Below are positions 1 through 13,443 of a stretch of 64,000 nucleotides of DNA, in pieces. Made by a program: the position numbers and the translations under genes. Positions within the stretch are counted from its first letter, which is position 1, and the number at the start of each line of letters is the position of its first letter. The DNA is taken from the NCBI RefSeq assembly GCF_000284515.1, contig NC_017668.1, positions 1 through 64,000 of the forward strand. The letters run 5' to 3'. The stretch is from Halobacillus halophilus DSM 2266. GTDB lineage: Bacteria; Bacillota; Bacilli; Bacillales; Halobacillaceae. The notes under the pieces were generated by a model. The model worked only from the letters and a program-made list of their open reading frames with translations, was not told the origin of the DNA and made no database searches.

Positions 1-41
1 TTTTTTTAGTGAAATAAGCGAAAATAAAATACATTCAGCGA

Positions 42-331
42 ACATCCACAGGCTGTGTGTATATTTTTTTCGACTCCAGCTGACTGTCCACACCAAATAT
101 CGACAAGGTATTCACAAAATATAGTGTTGTGGATAGCTGTTGTCTACAAGGTGTGGTAATTGTGGATAAGTTCCCCTAAATCATTGCAACTCCAGTTTTT
201 ATTTGGTATTATATTTGTGTTTAAGCGTGAATGACTTCTGAGTGCTTAAAATCTTATACACAGATTGTGGATAACGTGTGGACATTTATTAACACGCCTG
301 TATATGCTTTTATGCACAGGGATGTGGATAG
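42..331. other. oriC: oriC, upstream DnaA-box cluster
   Basis: The stretch before dnaA carries many matches to the DnaA box TTATCCACA in both orientations. Exact reverse copies TGTGGATAA lie at 161-169 and 266-274. One-mismatch forms are at 128-136, 254-262, 310-318 and 323-331, and weaker ones at 42-50 and 84-92. In Bacillus the origin is split by dnaA, and this is the upstream half. rpmH, expected just outside on the other strand, is not in the window. Confidence 0.85.
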
Positions 332-430
332 TGAAAATAACTTTCTATAAGTCTTGTATGTCGCGAATCTCACATCCACATTGAAATTAGAAGTTTTCTA
401 ACGATAAAGAGTATACAAAACTTATACAAC

Positions 431-481
431 AACCTTTCGATCCTTTTGCTACGTTCGAAAAAGAGAACGAAAGGTTTTTTT
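431..481 (+). terminator. terminator-like hairpin in the dnaA leader
   Basis: The arms AACCTTTCG (431-439) and CGAAAGGTT (468-476) are perfect complements, and the inner CTTTT and AAAAG runs can extend pairing. Seven T residues follow (475-481). The hairpin ends about 20 bases before the dnaA ribosome binding site, so it would sit in the dnaA leader and could act as an attenuator. No RNA evidence is available. Confidence 0.55.
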
Positions 482-514
482 GTTTTCCATTTATAGAGAA
501 AGGGGTGAAACAAT

Positions 515-1867
515 TTGGAGAACATACACGAACTTTGGAATAACACCTTGGAGCATATTAAAGAAAAAATCAGTAAGCCAAGCTTTGAAACATGGCTGAA
601 GGCTACCAAAGCTGATTCTCTTAGCGAAAATACCCTGACCATTGTAGCTCCGAATGAATTTGCCAGAGACTGGCTTGAGAATCAATATGAGGGATTGATT
701 ACGGAAACGCTCTATGAAGTGACAGGAGCGGAGTTAGATACAAAATTTATTATTCCGGAAACGAAAGAAGAATCGATGGATGATGTGAAGCTGTCATCCA
801 AGAAGGTTCCTGATGTGAAGAATAATGGGAATGAAGAAACACCGCAAAGTATGCTCAACTCTAAATATACGTTTGATACGTTTGTGATCGGTTCAGGAAA
901 CCGCTTCGCCCACGCAGCATCTCTGGCGGTGGCAGAAGCACCGGCAAAAGCTTACAATCCGCTGTTTATCTATGGTGGGGTCGGACTGGGAAAAACACAC
1001 CTGATGCATGCGATTGGCCATTATGTCCTGGATCATAATCCAAATGCGAAAGTCGTTTATTTATCATCTGAAAAGTTTACCAATGAATTTATTAATTCAA
1101 TTCGAGACAATAAAGCCGTCAACTTCCGTAATAAATACCGCAGTGTAGATGTGCTTTTAATTGATGACATTCAGTTTCTTGCAGGTAAAGAACAGACCCA
1201 GGAAGAGTTCTTCCATACGTTTAATACTCTTCATGAGGAAAGCAAACAGATCGTGATCTCCAGTGATCGGCCGCCTAAAGAAATACCGACTCTTGAGGAT
1301 CGATTGCGCTCCCGCTTTGAATGGGGATTGATTACGGACATTACGCCGCCGGATTTAGAGACGCGGATTGCCATTCTGCGTAAGAAAGCCAATGCAGAAG
1401 GGCTGGATATTCCAAACGAAGTGATGCTTTACATCGCGAATCAAATCGATACAAACATTCGTGAGCTGGAGGGAGCTCTTATTCGAGTGGTCGCTTATTC
1501 GTCTTTGATTAATCGTGATATTAATGCTTCTCTGGCAGCTGAAGCGTTAAAAGATATCATTCCAAGCTCTAAGCCTAAAGTCATTACAATTCAAGCCATT
1601 CAGGAAATGGTTGGAGAGAAATATAATGTTAGATTAGAAGATTTTCCAGCGAAGAAGCGCACTAAAACCATTGCTTTTCCACGGCAAATCGCTATGTATC
1701 TATCAAGAGAGTTAACCGATTTTTCTTTACCGAAGATTGGTGAAGAATTTGGAGGACGTGATCATACGACAGTCATCCATGCTCATGAGAAGATTTCTAA
1801 AATGGTCGCAGCCGATCAGCAGCTTCAAAAAGAACTGGATGAAATTAAAGAGCAGCTGAAAACGTAA
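515..1867 (+). CDS. dnaA: chromosomal replication initiator DnaA
   Basis: DnaA binds the DnaA boxes of oriC, unwinds the origin and loads the replicative helicase; it is also a transcription factor. The 450-residue protein has the N-terminal helicase/DnaD-interaction domain (about 1-80), a variable linker (80-115), an AAA+ core with Walker [10 protein letters not shown] (154-162) and Walker B LLIDDIQF (214-221), and the C-terminal box-binding helix-turn-helix with signature DHTTVIHA (416-423). The length is normal for the family. The start is a TTG at 515, preceded by AAAGGGGTGA with good spacing; no in-frame ATG fits the family N-terminus. It is flanked on both sides by DnaA boxes, as expected for autoregulation. 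Confidence 0.98.
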   Translation: MENIHELWNNTLEHIKEKISKPSFETWLKATKADSLSENTLTIVAPNEFARDWLENQYEGLITETLYEVTGAELDTKFIIPETKEESMDDVKLSSKKVPDVKNNGNEETPQSMLNSKYTFDTFVIGSGNRFAHAASLAVAEAPAKAYNPLFIYGGVGLGKTHLMHAIGHYVLDHNPNAKVVYLSSEKFTNEFINSIRDNKAVNFRNKYRSVDVLLIDDIQFLAGKEQTQEEFFHTFNTLHEESKQIVISSDRPPKEIPTLEDRLRSRFEWGLITDITPPDLETRIAILRKKANAEGLDIPNEVMLYIANQIDTNIRELEGALIRVVAYSSLINRDINASLAAEALKDIIPSSKPKVITIQAIQEMVGEKYNVRLEDFPAKKRTKTIAFPRQIAMYLSRELTDFSLPKIGEEFGGRDHTTVIHAHEKISKMVAADQQLQKELDEIKEQLKT

Positions 1868-1951
1868 CGTGGATAATGTGAATAACCGTACCACATCCAT
1901 CAACAACTTATACACATGTGGATAACCTTAGTTTGTTTGGTCTGAATCGTG
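1868..1951. other. oriC: oriC, dnaA-dnaN DnaA boxes
   Basis: Directly after the dnaA stop are CGTGGATAA (1868-1876), TGTGAATAA (1877-1885), TTATACACA (1908-1916) and an exact TGTGGATAA (1917-1925). Apart from the last, each differs from the DnaA box by one base. Together with the next element they form the downstream half of the bipartite origin. Confidence 0.85.
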
Positions 1952-2020
1952 TTATCCACAAATCCACAGCGCATACTATTACTATTACGGTTTATTAATA
2001 AAAAATAAATATATAATATA
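1952..2020 (+). other. oriC: oriC unwinding module (DnaA box pair, DnaA-trios, AT-rich DUE)
   Basis: An exact box TTATCCACA (1952-1960) is followed directly by AAATCCACA (1960-1968), a short GC patch GCGC, and then the triplets CTA TTA CTA TTA (1976-1987). Read on the other strand these are TAA/TAG repeats, matching the DnaA-trio described for B. subtilis. An AT-only stretch follows (about 1991-2020), the expected site of initial melting. The order of parts matches the B. subtilis basal unwinding system. Confidence 0.85.
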
Positions 2021-2043
2021 GGTTCACTAGGAGGAAGGTATTC

Positions 2044-3183
2044 ATGAAATTTATAATTCAGCGGGAGCAGTTGATGCAAAGCGTTCAGGATGTCATGAAA
2101 GCTATTTCATCAAGAACGACCATCCCTATTTTGACTGGAATGAAATTAGAAGTTAGTGAAGAGGGTGTAAAACTGACCGGAAGTGATTCAGATATCTCGA
2201 TTGAATCTTTTATTCCACAAGAAGAAGATGGAATCGTTTATGTTGAAAACATTGAACCAGGGAGTCTAGTACTGCAGGCTAAGTATTTCCCTGATATCGT
2301 TCGTAAACTTCCACAAAACACCGTTGAAATTGAAAGTGATAATTACAGAAATGTTACTATTCGCTCAGGTAATGCTGAATTCCATTTGAATGGACAGGAT
2401 CCTGAAGAATATCCCCAGCTTCCTCAGTTACATACCGAGGATAGCTTTGAGCTGCCTATTGATTTATTAAAGAATTTAATTCGTCAAACTGTATTTGCGG
2501 TATCGACTTCTGAAACAAGACCTATTTTGACAGGCGTTCACGTGCGTATCGCAAATGGAGAACTCGAATTTATTGCAACGGACAGCCATCGTCTGGCATC
2601 CAGGAAGATTCCATTGGAGCATCCAGAAGGCAAGAATCTGCCCCCAGTCGTCATTCCAGGTAAAAGCTTAACTGAACTGAATAAAATTCTTGATGATTCA
2701 GAAGATACGATCGAAGTAAGTGTCACGGAGAACCAGGTATTGTTCCGTACGAAGCACCTTTACTTCTTATCCAGACTTTTGGAAGGGAATTATCCAGAGA
2801 CCTCGCGTTTAATTCCTGAACAGAGCAAAACAATTGTGAAAATCGACACGAAAGAATTGCTTCAATCTGTCGACAGGGCCTCTCTATTAGCAAAAGAAAA
2901 TCGTAATAACGTCGTTCGTTTAGTTACGAAAGAAAACAACCACCTTGAAATCACAGGTAACTCACCTGAAGTAGGAAATGTGGTTGAAGAAGTAACAGCA
3001 GATGAAGTAAACGGCGAAGATCTAAAGATTTCTTTTAGTGCTAAATATATGATGGATGCTTTAAAAGCTGTGGATTATGATCAAGTAAAAGTAGAATTCA
3101 CTGGAGCGATGCGTCCTTTCTTAATTCGTCCAGTAGATGACGAACAAATTCTCCAGCTGATCCTGCCTGTCCGCACCTACTGA
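2044..3183 (+). CDS. dnaN: DNA polymerase III beta sliding clamp
   Basis: This is the ring-shaped clamp that tethers DNA polymerase III to DNA and is a docking site for many replication and repair proteins, including YabA, encoded downstream. At 379 residues it has the length of the family and covers the three repeated clamp folds, ending in the conserved LILPVRTY. ATG at 2044 follows the strong site GGAGG. It is next to dnaA across the downstream half of oriC, the standard order in Bacillota. A terminator-like hairpin follows at 3243. Confidence 0.98.
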   Translation: MKFIIQREQLMQSVQDVMKAISSRTTIPILTGMKLEVSEEGVKLTGSDSDISIESFIPQEEDGIVYVENIEPGSLVLQAKYFPDIVRKLPQNTVEIESDNYRNVTIRSGNAEFHLNGQDPEEYPQLPQLHTEDSFELPIDLLKNLIRQTVFAVSTSETRPILTGVHVRIANGELEFIATDSHRLASRKIPLEHPEGKNLPPVVIPGKSLTELNKILDDSEDTIEVSVTENQVLFRTKHLYFLSRLLEGNYPETSRLIPEQSKTIVKIDTKELLQSVDRASLLAKENRNNVVRLVTKENNHLEITGNSPEVGNVVEEVTADEVNGEDLKISFSAKYMMDALKAVDYDQVKVEFTGAMRPFLIRPVDDEQILQLILPVRTY

Positions 3184-3242
3184 TTTATAAAAAACGTGTT
3201 AGTATAAAAGGTATGTCAGTCATTCGAATATAGTACTAGTTT

Positions 3243-3282
3243 AAAAGAGGCGCTGTTATGAAATCATAGCGGTGCCTTTTCT
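3243..3282 (+). terminator. rho-independent terminator after dnaN
   Basis: The arms AAAAGAGGCGCTGTTATGA and TCATAGCGGTGCCTTTT pair with a few mismatches and end in a T-rich tract. It separates dnaAN from the yaaA-recF group. Confidence 0.65.
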
Positions 3283-3385
3283 TATGGTGAGCCGCTGAAA
3301 CAGAATAAATCTCTTGGACTTTTCTTACACCTTCATCTTTAGTAAAATAAAAAGAAGGTGAATTCATGGAATAGGGTGAATGAAA

Positions 3386-3607
3386 ATGAGCGAACGTATT
3401 GAAATATCAACGGAATATATCCCGCTTGGTCAGTTTCTAAAATTATCCAACGTTGTGGAATCTGGTGGAATGGTTAAATTATTCCTTAGTGAATTTGAAG
3501 TTTTTGTAAATGGAGAGTTGGAAAACCGTCGTGGGCGTAAGCTTTACCTGGGAGATACAGTCGAAATAGAAGAGTTTGGCAGCTTCACGGTTGTACGTGA
3601 AGAATAA
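3386..3607 (+). CDS. yaaA: S4-domain RNA-binding protein YaaA
   Basis: A small S4-like RNA-binding protein (73 residues from ATG 3386). The GQFLKLSNVVESGG and NRRGRKLYLGD segments match the B. subtilis YaaA family found between dnaN and recF, where it is linked to ribosome assembly. An ATG two codons earlier (3380) is in frame, but AGGGTGA at 3372-3378 is better spaced for 3386, which also fits the family N-terminus. The recF start follows 19 bases after the stop, so the two are probably co-transcribed. Confidence 0.88.
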   Translation: MSERIEISTEYIPLGQFLKLSNVVESGGMVKLFLSEFEVFVNGELENRRGRKLYLGDTVEIEEFGSFTVVREE

Positions 3608-3626
3608 GGTGAAATGAACCTGACTT

Positions 3627-4745
3627 ATGTACATTCATGAGCTGTCGCTTCGGTCGTTTCGAAATTATGATCAATTGTCCCTGACATTCGATCATAAGAT
3701 AAATGTCATTATTGGTGAAAACGCCCAGGGAAAGACCAATTTGATGGAAGCGATCTATGCTTTAGCCTTTACAAAATCACACCGGACCCCGAGGGATAAA
3801 GAATTAATACAATGGGACGCCGAGTATGGTAAAATAAAAGGGAGTATATTTAAACGGAATCGCCGTTTTCCTCTCGAGATTGTCATTTCGACCAAAGGGA
3901 AAAAAGCGAAATTAAATCATATTGAACAAAAGCGCCTTAGTGACTACATAGGTGCTTTGAATGTCGTTATGTTTGCACCTGAGGATCTTAACCTGGTCAA
4001 GGGAAGCCCTCAGGTGCGTCGTCGGTTTATCGACATGGAAATCGGACAGATTCAACCGACGTATATCTATCATTTAGGACAATATCAAAAGATCCTCCGT
4101 CAGCGTAATCACCTGCTGAAAGATTTGCAGCGTAAGCCTCACGCTGACCGGACGATGCTTGGCGTATTGACGGATCAGTTGATGGAGCATGCAGCGACGA
4201 TTGTGGATCGAAGGTTTAAGTTTATGCAGCTGCTCCGTTCATGGGCTACTCCCATTCATGAAGGAATAAGCCGGAAACTAGAAAAACTTGATATTTCTTA
4301 TAATGCAAGTGTCAAAGTATCAGAGGATATGAATTTGGACACAATAAAGAAAATATACATGGAAAAATTTTCAGAAATTGAAACAAAGGAAATTGAAAGG
4401 GGGACTACGCTTGCGGGTCCCCACCGGGATGATCTTATATTTTATGTGAATGGAAAAGATGTTCAGACCTATGGTTCCCAGGGACAGCAGAGAACAACTG
4501 CCCTCTCACTGAAGCTTGCGGAAATTGAACTCATTCATAGTGAAGTCGGCGAGTACCCCATCCTTCTTCTCGATGATGTGCTCAGCGAACTGGACGATTA
4601 CCGGCAGTCCCATCTGCTTCATACCATTCAGGGGAAAGTTCAAACCTTTGTTTCAACGACTAGTATAGATGGAATTGAACATGAAGCTTTGGAGCATGCA
4701 GAGATCTTTCATGTTAGAGAAGGAACGATCGAAGTAGAGAAATGA
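3627..4745 (+). CDS. recF: DNA replication and repair protein RecF
   Basis: RecF is an SMC-like ATPase that helps load RecA on gapped DNA through RecO and RecR; recR is also in this window. The 372-residue protein has Walker [10 protein letters not shown] near residue 31, the signature [15 protein letters not shown] near 290, and Walker [13 protein letters not shown] near 315. ATG at 3627 gives the family N-terminus MYIHEL. The AAGGTGA upstream is rather distant (about 14 bases), which may lower translation. remB begins nine bases after the stop. Confidence 0.97.
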   Translation: MYIHELSLRSFRNYDQLSLTFDHKINVIIGENAQGKTNLMEAIYALAFTKSHRTPRDKELIQWDAEYGKIKGSIFKRNRRFPLEIVISTKGKKAKLNHIEQKRLSDYIGALNVVMFAPEDLNLVKGSPQVRRRFIDMEIGQIQPTYIYHLGQYQKILRQRNHLLKDLQRKPHADRTMLGVLTDQLMEHAATIVDRRFKFMQLLRSWATPIHEGISRKLEKLDISYNASVKVSEDMNLDTIKKIYMEKFSEIETKEIERGTTLAGPHRDDLIFYVNGKDVQTYGSQGQQRTTALSLKLAEIELIHSEVGEYPILLLDDVLSELDDYRQSHLLHTIQGKVQTFVSTTSIDGIEHEALEHAEIFHVREGTIEVEK

Positions 4746-4754
4746 GGTGGCAAA

Positions 4755-5039
4755 TTGTTCATTCATATCGGTGACGATCATGTCATCCAATCAAAAGATG
4801 TGGTAGCGATTATCGATCACAGTTTGATGACATCGTCCTCTATTATCGAGGAAATGATTTTTAATCAGCGGAAAAACAGACGCGTGGTGGAAACAGAAGA
4901 AGATCATGTGAAAGCCATCGTCATTACAAATGATTATATATATTTCAGCCCGCTTTCCGTATTCACTTTAAAGAAGAGGGCCAATATGAAGACCACGTTA
5001 AATAAACTGGAAGACTTCTCAGAAGAGTCAGGTGGGTAA
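4755..5039 (+). CDS. remB: extracellular matrix regulator RemB (YaaB)
   Basis: A 94-residue protein of the DUF370/RemB family, which in B. subtilis promotes expression of biofilm matrix genes. FIHIGDDHVI at the start and YFSPLSVFTLKKRA near 70-85 are family features. The start is TTG 4755, with GAGGTGG upstream. It lies between recF and gyrB as in B. subtilis, and close spacing suggests one transcript with recF. The regulatory role is inferred from the homologue. Confidence 0.85.
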   Translation: MFIHIGDDHVIQSKDVVAIIDHSLMTSSSIIEEMIFNQRKNRRVVETEEDHVKAIVITNDYIYFSPLSVFTLKKRANMKTTLNKLEDFSEESGG

Positions 5040-5091
5040 GAGGAGATCGTCCGTAATAGAGTTCATAAGTAAAACCACTTGAGAAATGTAG

Positions 5092-7020
<1,929 letters not shown>

Positions 7021-7070
7021 GAAATAAACAAATGGTAGTCACGATAAAAATAGAAACAGTGTAAATGGAT

Positions 7071-7100
7071 GGGGAAAGGCTCTGTTGAGCTTTTCTCCCC
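7071..7100 (+). other. hairpin between gyrB and gyrA
   Basis: GGGGAAAGGCTC (7071-7082) can pair with GAGCTTTTCTCCCC (7087-7100). Only a short, mixed TTATAGG follows, so it is a weak terminator at most. It may instead protect or partly uncouple the gyrB message from gyrA. Confidence 0.4.
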
Positions 7101-7126
7101 TTATAGGTTATTAGGAGGTAAATAGA

Positions 7127-9661
7127 ATGGTGGATCAACCCGAACGCCCACGCGTGCAGGAAATTAATATAAGCCAGGAAATGCGTACATCCTTCCTGGA
7201 TTATGCCATGAGTGTTATTGTGGCACGTGCCTTGCCTGACGTCCGTGATGGTTTGAAACCTGTACACCGCCGGATTTTGTATGCAATGCATGATTTAGGC
7301 ATGCATTCCGATAAAGCTCACAAAAAATCTGCCCGTATTGTAGGGGAGGTTATCGGTAAATATCACCCGCACGGTGATTCGGCTGTGTACGATACGATGG
7401 TGCGTATGGCTCAGGACTTCAACTACCGTTATATGCTCGTGGACGGACACGGAAACTTCGGTTCTGTAGACGGCGACGCCGCTGCCGCTATGCGTTATAC
7501 GGAAGCAAGAATGTCCAAAATTTCTATGGAGATTTTGCGAGACATCAATAAAGATACAATTGACTATGATGACAACTATGACGGTACGGAAAAGGAACCT
7601 CTTGTCTTACCTGCCAAATTCCCGAACTTACTGGTAAACGGTGGTTCAGGTATCGCGGTAGGGATGGCTACGAATATTCCTCCTCATCAGCTGGGTGAAG
7701 TGATCGATGCTGTACTTGCCGTCAGTAAAGATCCGGATATTACCATTCAGGATTTGATGGAAAACCACATCTATGGTCCAGACTTTCCAACCTCTGGGAA
7801 AATCCTTGGACTAAGCGGTATTCGAAAAGCTTATGAAACTGGAAAAGGATCCATTACCGTCCGGGCAAATGTAGAAATCGAAGAACAGGCGAATGGGAAA
7901 GCACGCTTAATTGTTACGGAGCTTCCGTATCAGGTGAACAAAGCTCGTCTTGTCGAGAAAATAGCAGATCTTGCCCGCGACAAAAAAATTGACGGCATTA
8001 CGGACCTTCGGGACGAGTCCGACCGTAATGGTCTGCGCGTCGTGATCGAATTACGACGGGATGCTAATCCAAATGTGCTGTTGAACAACCTCTACAAGAT
8101 GACGGCTCTTCAATCCACATTTGGTATTAATATGCTGGCTCTGGTTAAAGGTCATCCAAAAGTATTGAACTTGAAACAGTGCCTGGAATACTATTTGGAG
8201 CACCAGAAAGAAGTCATCAAGCGTCGAACTGCTTATGAACTTCGTAAAGCGGAAGCGAGAGCTCATATCCTGGAAGGGCTTCGAGTAGCTCTGGATCATT
8301 TAGACGAAGTGATTACGCTCATTCGTGAGTCACAAACGACTGAGATTGCCAAAAGTGGTTTAATGGAGCGTTATGAGCTGTCCGATCGCCAGGCTCAAGC
8401 TATTCTGGATATGCGTCTTCAACGTCTGACTGGTTTAGAACGTGAAAAGATTGAAAACGAATACCAGGATCTTATGAAGCTTATTGCTGAATTGAAAGCA
8501 ATCCTTGCTGATGAAGAGAAAGTTCTGGAAATTATCCGGGAAGAACTAGAAGACGTAAAAGAACGCTTTAACGATGAACGTCGTACTGAAATTTTGCTGG
8601 GCGGCAGTGACTTTATTGAAGACGAAGACTTAATACCGGAGGAAACGGTTATTGTAACCTTGACGCATCAAGGTTATGTCAAACGTCTCCCTGCTAACAC
8701 GTACCGTTCACAGCGCAGAGGCGGACGTGGTGTACAAGGAATGGGCACACACGAAGAGGACTTTGTGGAACATCTACTGTCCACTTCCACCCACAATACG
8801 CTGCTGTTCTTCTCCAATAAAGGAAAAGTATATAAGGCTAAAGGCTATGAAGTTCCTGAATTCAGCCGAACAGCTAAAGGGATTCCAATTATCAATATGC
8901 TGAATATTGAGCGGGATGAGTGGATTAATGCCGTCATTACCGTAGAAGACTTCGTCGATGATTGGTACCTTCTGTTTACAACAAGGAACGGAATCACCAA
9001 ACGGACGACCCTTTCTCAATTTGCGAACATCCGCCGCGGCGGTCTGATTGCACTCGGACTGAGGGAAGACGACGAATTGATCTCCGTGAAACTGACAGAT
9101 GGCCAAAAGGATATTATGATTGGTACCAAAAATGGTTATCTCATCCGGTTTAACGAAGATCAAATCCGTGCAATGGGCCGTACAGCTGCAGGTGTGAAGG
9201 GAATCTCGCTTAGAGACGACGACCGCGTTGTATCCATGGAAATCCTGGAGGACGACCTGCAGGTTCTTACCGTCACAAGTAAAGGGTATGGGAAGCGGAC
9301 ACCGGCAACGGATTACCGCATTACCAATCGGGGCGGTAAAGGAATTATTACGTGTAACCTTACCGAGAAAAATGGTTATGTCGTTGCTACCCAGGCCGTG
9401 AATGGTGAAGAAGATATCATGATTATCACGGAAAGTGGCGTGCTGATCAGGATGCCGCTTGAAAGCATTTCTGAAACTGGACGGAACACTCAGGGTGTCC
9501 GCTTGATCCGTCTTGGAGACGGGGAAGAAGTAGCCACGGTAGCTCGTGTGGAATCAGAAAAAGAAGAAGAAGAAATCATTGAAGAAGCAATTGAAAAGAA
9601 CGAAGATAAAGAAACATCATCAGAGGAATCGAAAGAAGTGGAAGACACTCCTGAAGAATAA
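7127..9661 (+). CDS. gyrA: DNA gyrase subunit A
   Basis: GyrA carries the DNA breakage-reunion and DNA-wrapping domains of gyrase. The catalytic tyrosine is Tyr124 in AMRYTEARM. The quinolone-resistance region reads [11 protein letters not shown] (80-90) with Ser85 and Asp89, the sensitive-type residues. The C-terminal domain has the GyrA box variant QRRGGRG. The protein ends with a strongly acidic tail rich in Glu and Lys (from about 805), longer than I would expect for B. subtilis; this could suit a salt-rich cytoplasm. ATG 7127 follows TTAGGAGG. Confidence 0.97.
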   Translation: MVDQPERPRVQEINISQEMRTSFLDYAMSVIVARALPDVRDGLKPVHRRILYAMHDLGMHSDKAHKKSARIVGEVIGKYHPHGDSAVYDTMVRMAQDFNYRYMLVDGHGNFGSVDGDAAAAMRYTEARMSKISMEILRDINKDTIDYDDNYDGTEKEPLVLPAKFPNLLVNGGSGIAVGMATNIPPHQLGEVIDAVLAVSKDPDITIQDLMENHIYGPDFPTSGKILGLSGIRKAYETGKGSITVRANVEIEEQANGKARLIVTELPYQVNKARLVEKIADLARDKKIDGITDLRDESDRNGLRVVIELRRDANPNVLLNNLYKMTALQSTFGINMLALVKGHPKVLNLKQCLEYYLEHQKEVIKRRTAYELRKAEARAHILEGLRVALDHLDEVITLIRESQTTEIAKSGLMERYELSDRQAQAILDMRLQRLTGLEREKIENEYQDLMKLIAELKAILADEEKVLEIIREELEDVKERFNDERRTEILLGGSDFIEDEDLIPEETVIVTLTHQGYVKRLPANTYRSQRRGGRGVQGMGTHEEDFVEHLLSTSTHNTLLFFSNKGKVYKAKGYEVPEFSRTAKGIPIINMLNIERDEWINAVITVEDFVDDWYLLFTTRNGITKRTTLSQFANIRRGGLIALGLREDDELISVKLTDGQKDIMIGTKNGYLIRFNEDQIRAMGRTAAGVKGISLRDDDRVVSMEILEDDLQVLTVTSKGYGKRTPATDYRITNRGGKGIITCNLTEKNGYVVATQAVNGEEDIMIITESGVLIRMPLESISETGRNTQGVRLIRLGDGEEVATVARVESEKEEEEIIEEAIEKNEDKETSSEESKEVEDTPEE

Positions 9662-9686
9662 CCTCCCCCGTTTGCTGGGAAATGCC

Positions 9687-9723
9687 AAGCCGCCTGTCGA
9701 ATTTTACGGCAGGCGGCTTTTTG
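9687..9723 (+). terminator. terminator after gyrA
   Basis: AAGCCGCCTG pairs with CAGGCGGCTT across a short loop and is followed by TTTT. It closes the gyrBA unit. Confidence 0.85.
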
Positions 9724-9781
9724 TAAGATATTTTAGTGGATCACAATGGTTATACTCCTTTTAAGAGAGGTGGAAAATGAT

Positions 9782-10882
9782 ATGCGGCTGCACCCTTCCC
9801 AATTGGTTACGGGCTGTTTAATAACAAAAGATGTAATGGGACGTACTAAAAATCCAATTATCCCTAAAAACACGTTGGTTCATCCTATACATATTCAAGT
9901 GTTAAAGAAGTTTCTAATTGAATCCGTAGAAGTTGCGAATAAACTTTCAGACGGTTCTCCTTTTGTTCCGGAACAACCAGTAGATGATGAACCGATCGAA
10001 ACACAGCCTTCAGGGTGTAATGAGTCAAGTGAGAACGTTACCTTTCACGACCAGTACGTACATGCCGTTGAATCCTATAAGAAATGGTTTTCGGAGTGGC
10101 GGGCAGGAGGGTCCCTCAATATTAAAGCGATCCGTGAAGAAATGGTGCCTTTATTAGAAAGTGCTGTTCAGGAGAAGCGTGTGATTTTCAGACTTCATCA
10201 TTATTCCTCAAGCTGGGATTACCTATATCACCATAGTGTAGCGATGAGTGTGCTGGCCTCTTATTTAGCTTATAAAATGGACTATGAGTACGGGGAGTGG
10301 AGTCAAATAGGACTTGCAGGGTTACTCAGTGATGCTGGAATGGCGAAGGTCGATCAACGTGTCATCGATAAAGAGGCTCCGCTCACAGAACGCGAATTTG
10401 AACAAATTAAACACCACCCTGCACACTCTTACCGTCTGGTGGAAAACATTCAGGAGTTGAGCCGCCCCGCCAAGCTTGCTATTTTACAGCATCACGAGCG
10501 ATTGGACGGAACCGGTTATCCTCTTGGACTGAACCATACCAAACTTCATCCCTATAGTCAGCTCGTTGCGGTTAGTGATATGTACCATGCCATGACTTCA
10601 GAACGTGTGTATCGCCAAAAGCATTCTCCGTTTAAAGTCCTTGAGAATGTTCTTAAGGAACAGTTTGGACGCTATGATCACACCATTATTCAAGTGTTAG
10701 TCAAAGAAATGACCAATTATTCAACCGGCACGAATATAAGACTTTCCAATAATCGACGGGCGGAAATTGTCTTTGTAGATCAAACTCATCCCACAAGGCC
10801 GATGATTCGTTTAGAAGACGATGGAGAAATTTATCATTTAAAAGAACATATGCATCTACATATAGAAGAAATTCTGGGGTAA
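9782..10882 (+). CDS. HD-GYP-type protein with degenerate HD motif
   Basis: A 366-residue protein with an N-terminal region of the kind seen in Bacillaceae HD-GYP proteins (VMGRTKNPIIPKNT near 18) and a C-terminal HD-GYP domain (about 140-345). HD-GYP enzymes hydrolyse cyclic-di-GMP. The HHER (237-240) and DGTGYP (242-247) motifs are intact, but the HD pair expected in HDIGK is replaced by Ser183-Asp184 (LLSDAGMAKV), and VYDA reads MYHA. Loss of a metal-binding His suggests a weak or inactive enzyme, perhaps a binding protein. GAGAGGTGG precedes ATG 9782; an earlier ATG at 9746 lacks such a site. The place between gyrA and yaaC holds an rRNA operon in B. subtilis. Confidence 0.8.
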   Translation: MRLHPSQLVTGCLITKDVMGRTKNPIIPKNTLVHPIHIQVLKKFLIESVEVANKLSDGSPFVPEQPVDDEPIETQPSGCNESSENVTFHDQYVHAVESYKKWFSEWRAGGSLNIKAIREEMVPLLESAVQEKRVIFRLHHYSSSWDYLYHHSVAMSVLASYLAYKMDYEYGEWSQIGLAGLLSDAGMAKVDQRVIDKEAPLTEREFEQIKHHPAHSYRLVENIQELSRPAKLAILQHHERLDGTGYPLGLNHTKLHPYSQLVAVSDMYHAMTSERVYRQKHSPFKVLENVLKEQFGRYDHTIIQVLVKEMTNYSTGTNIRLSNNRRAEIVFVDQTHPTRPMIRLEDDGEIYHLKEHMHLHIEEILG

Positions 10883-10884
10883 CG

Positions 10885-10927
10885 AAAGACCAGCTGATAT
10901 CAAAAAACAGATGTCAGCTGGTCTTTT
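10885..10927. terminator. bidirectional terminator between HD-GYP gene and yaaC
   Basis: AAAGACCAGCTGA-TATC pairs with GATGTCAGCTGGTCTTTT. T runs are present on both sides, so it can end both convergent transcripts. The yaaC stop codon lies inside it. Confidence 0.8.
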
Positions 10928-11616
10928 AACCATGCAGAGATTAACACAGGAATCTGTTCGCTGGCACTCTTTAAAAATTCGATGATAAATACATAGTCTT
11001 CCCGGTCCCTCATTTGCTGCATTTCTCCCCACCATTCACCCTCGTAGCGAACTAGCATACTTAAGTTATACAGAACGGCAAAATAAGCGAGTAGCGGAGG
11101 CCAGGGTTCATCTGCGGGCGGATGATCTACGTTTTTAAAGGCATAGATGGGAGCCATAGCTTCTAAGGGACGCAGCAATTCATCCATCGAGATTTTTTCT
11201 TTTGACGATGAGAATTGGAACAAATGATCTGCTGCATGAGGGAATAATCCATGGGGCTGAACTCGAATATCATCCTCTAAAAAGCGGTAATGCTGTTTCT
11301 TTCTTTTTCTGGTCGACAAACCGTGAGCTAAAACCTTCGCCGTAGCAGGGTAACCTGGATCTACCGTTAGAAGGCAGCTTTTTAAGTAGTGATTGAGTCC
11401 ATAATATAAAAGGAGCGGCTGGACACTCAGTGGAGTCGATTTTGCAGATTCCCAGTAGTCACTTCCCAGATTTAAACCATATATAAATCGTTCCGCGTTC
11501 TGATAAGCATGGTGAGAAGCTTTCGGGTTGTTTGTTTTTTCGTAACAGGCCAGTAAAAATGGTCTGGTGTGAGCGGTAACTTGTAAATAATTTAGAATGG
11601 TTTCTTCCTTAAGCAT
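10900..11616 (-). CDS. yaaC: YaaC family protein
   Basis: A 238-residue cytoplasmic protein of the YaaC family, of unknown function. It is encoded on the minus strand just before guaB, exactly as in B. subtilis, which supports the call. It contains helix-rich segments (SVQPLLLYYGLNHYLKSCLL, about 62-81) and no signal peptide or known catalytic motif that I can recognise. ATG at 11616 follows AAAGGAGATG. Confidence 0.75.
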   Translation of the reverse strand: MLKEETILNYLQVTAHTRPFLLACYEKTNNPKASHHAYQNAERFIYGLNLGSDYWESAKSTPLSVQPLLLYYGLNHYLKSCLLTVDPGYPATAKVLAHGLSTRKRKKQHYRFLEDDIRVQPHGLFPHAADHLFQFSSSKEKISMDELLRPLEAMAPIYAFKNVDHPPADEPWPPLLAYFAVLYNLSMLVRYEGEWWGEMQQMRDREDYVFIIEFLKSASEQIPVLISAWLKDQLTSVF

Positions 11617-11702
11617 GGGAGCGCATCTCCTTTCATCAAGTTTATCCTCATTTTTGCAAGCAAAGCAGAAAGCGCTTTAACTACATCGTGCTCCGTGAAA
11701 GC

Positions 11703-11777
11703 GTCTGGAAAGCAGTCCAGACAGGGGATTTATGGGATTTTTTTATGGTTGAAAAACAACAGTCATTGTCGTATTGT
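11703..11777 (+). promoter_or_regulatory. guaB upstream hairpin and probable sigma-A promoter
   Basis: GTCTGGA (11703-11709) and TCCAGAC (11716-11722) form a small perfect hairpin. Downstream, TTGAAA (11749-11754) and TATTGT (11772-11777) are 17 bases apart and resemble a sigma-A promoter about 85 bases before guaB. I saw no purine riboswitch core here. Confidence 0.4.
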
Positions 11778-11806
11778 AAATAACAATAAGAAAGTAATTT
11801 ACGTAG

Positions 11807-13333
<1,527 letters not shown>

Positions 13334-13347
13334 GCTGAGTAATTTTT

Positions 13348-13380
13348 ATAGACAGGGACTATTTCCCTGTCTATTCTTTT
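13348..13380 (+). terminator. terminator after guaB
   Basis: ATAGACAGGG (13348-13357) and CCCTGTCTAT (13365-13374) are perfect complements and are followed by TCTTTTG. Confidence 0.85.
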
Positions 13381-13443
13381 GTTAAGCCATATGATAAAAT
13401 AACGAAGGTATAATACATAATTTGTGGGTGGAGGTCGAGAAAG

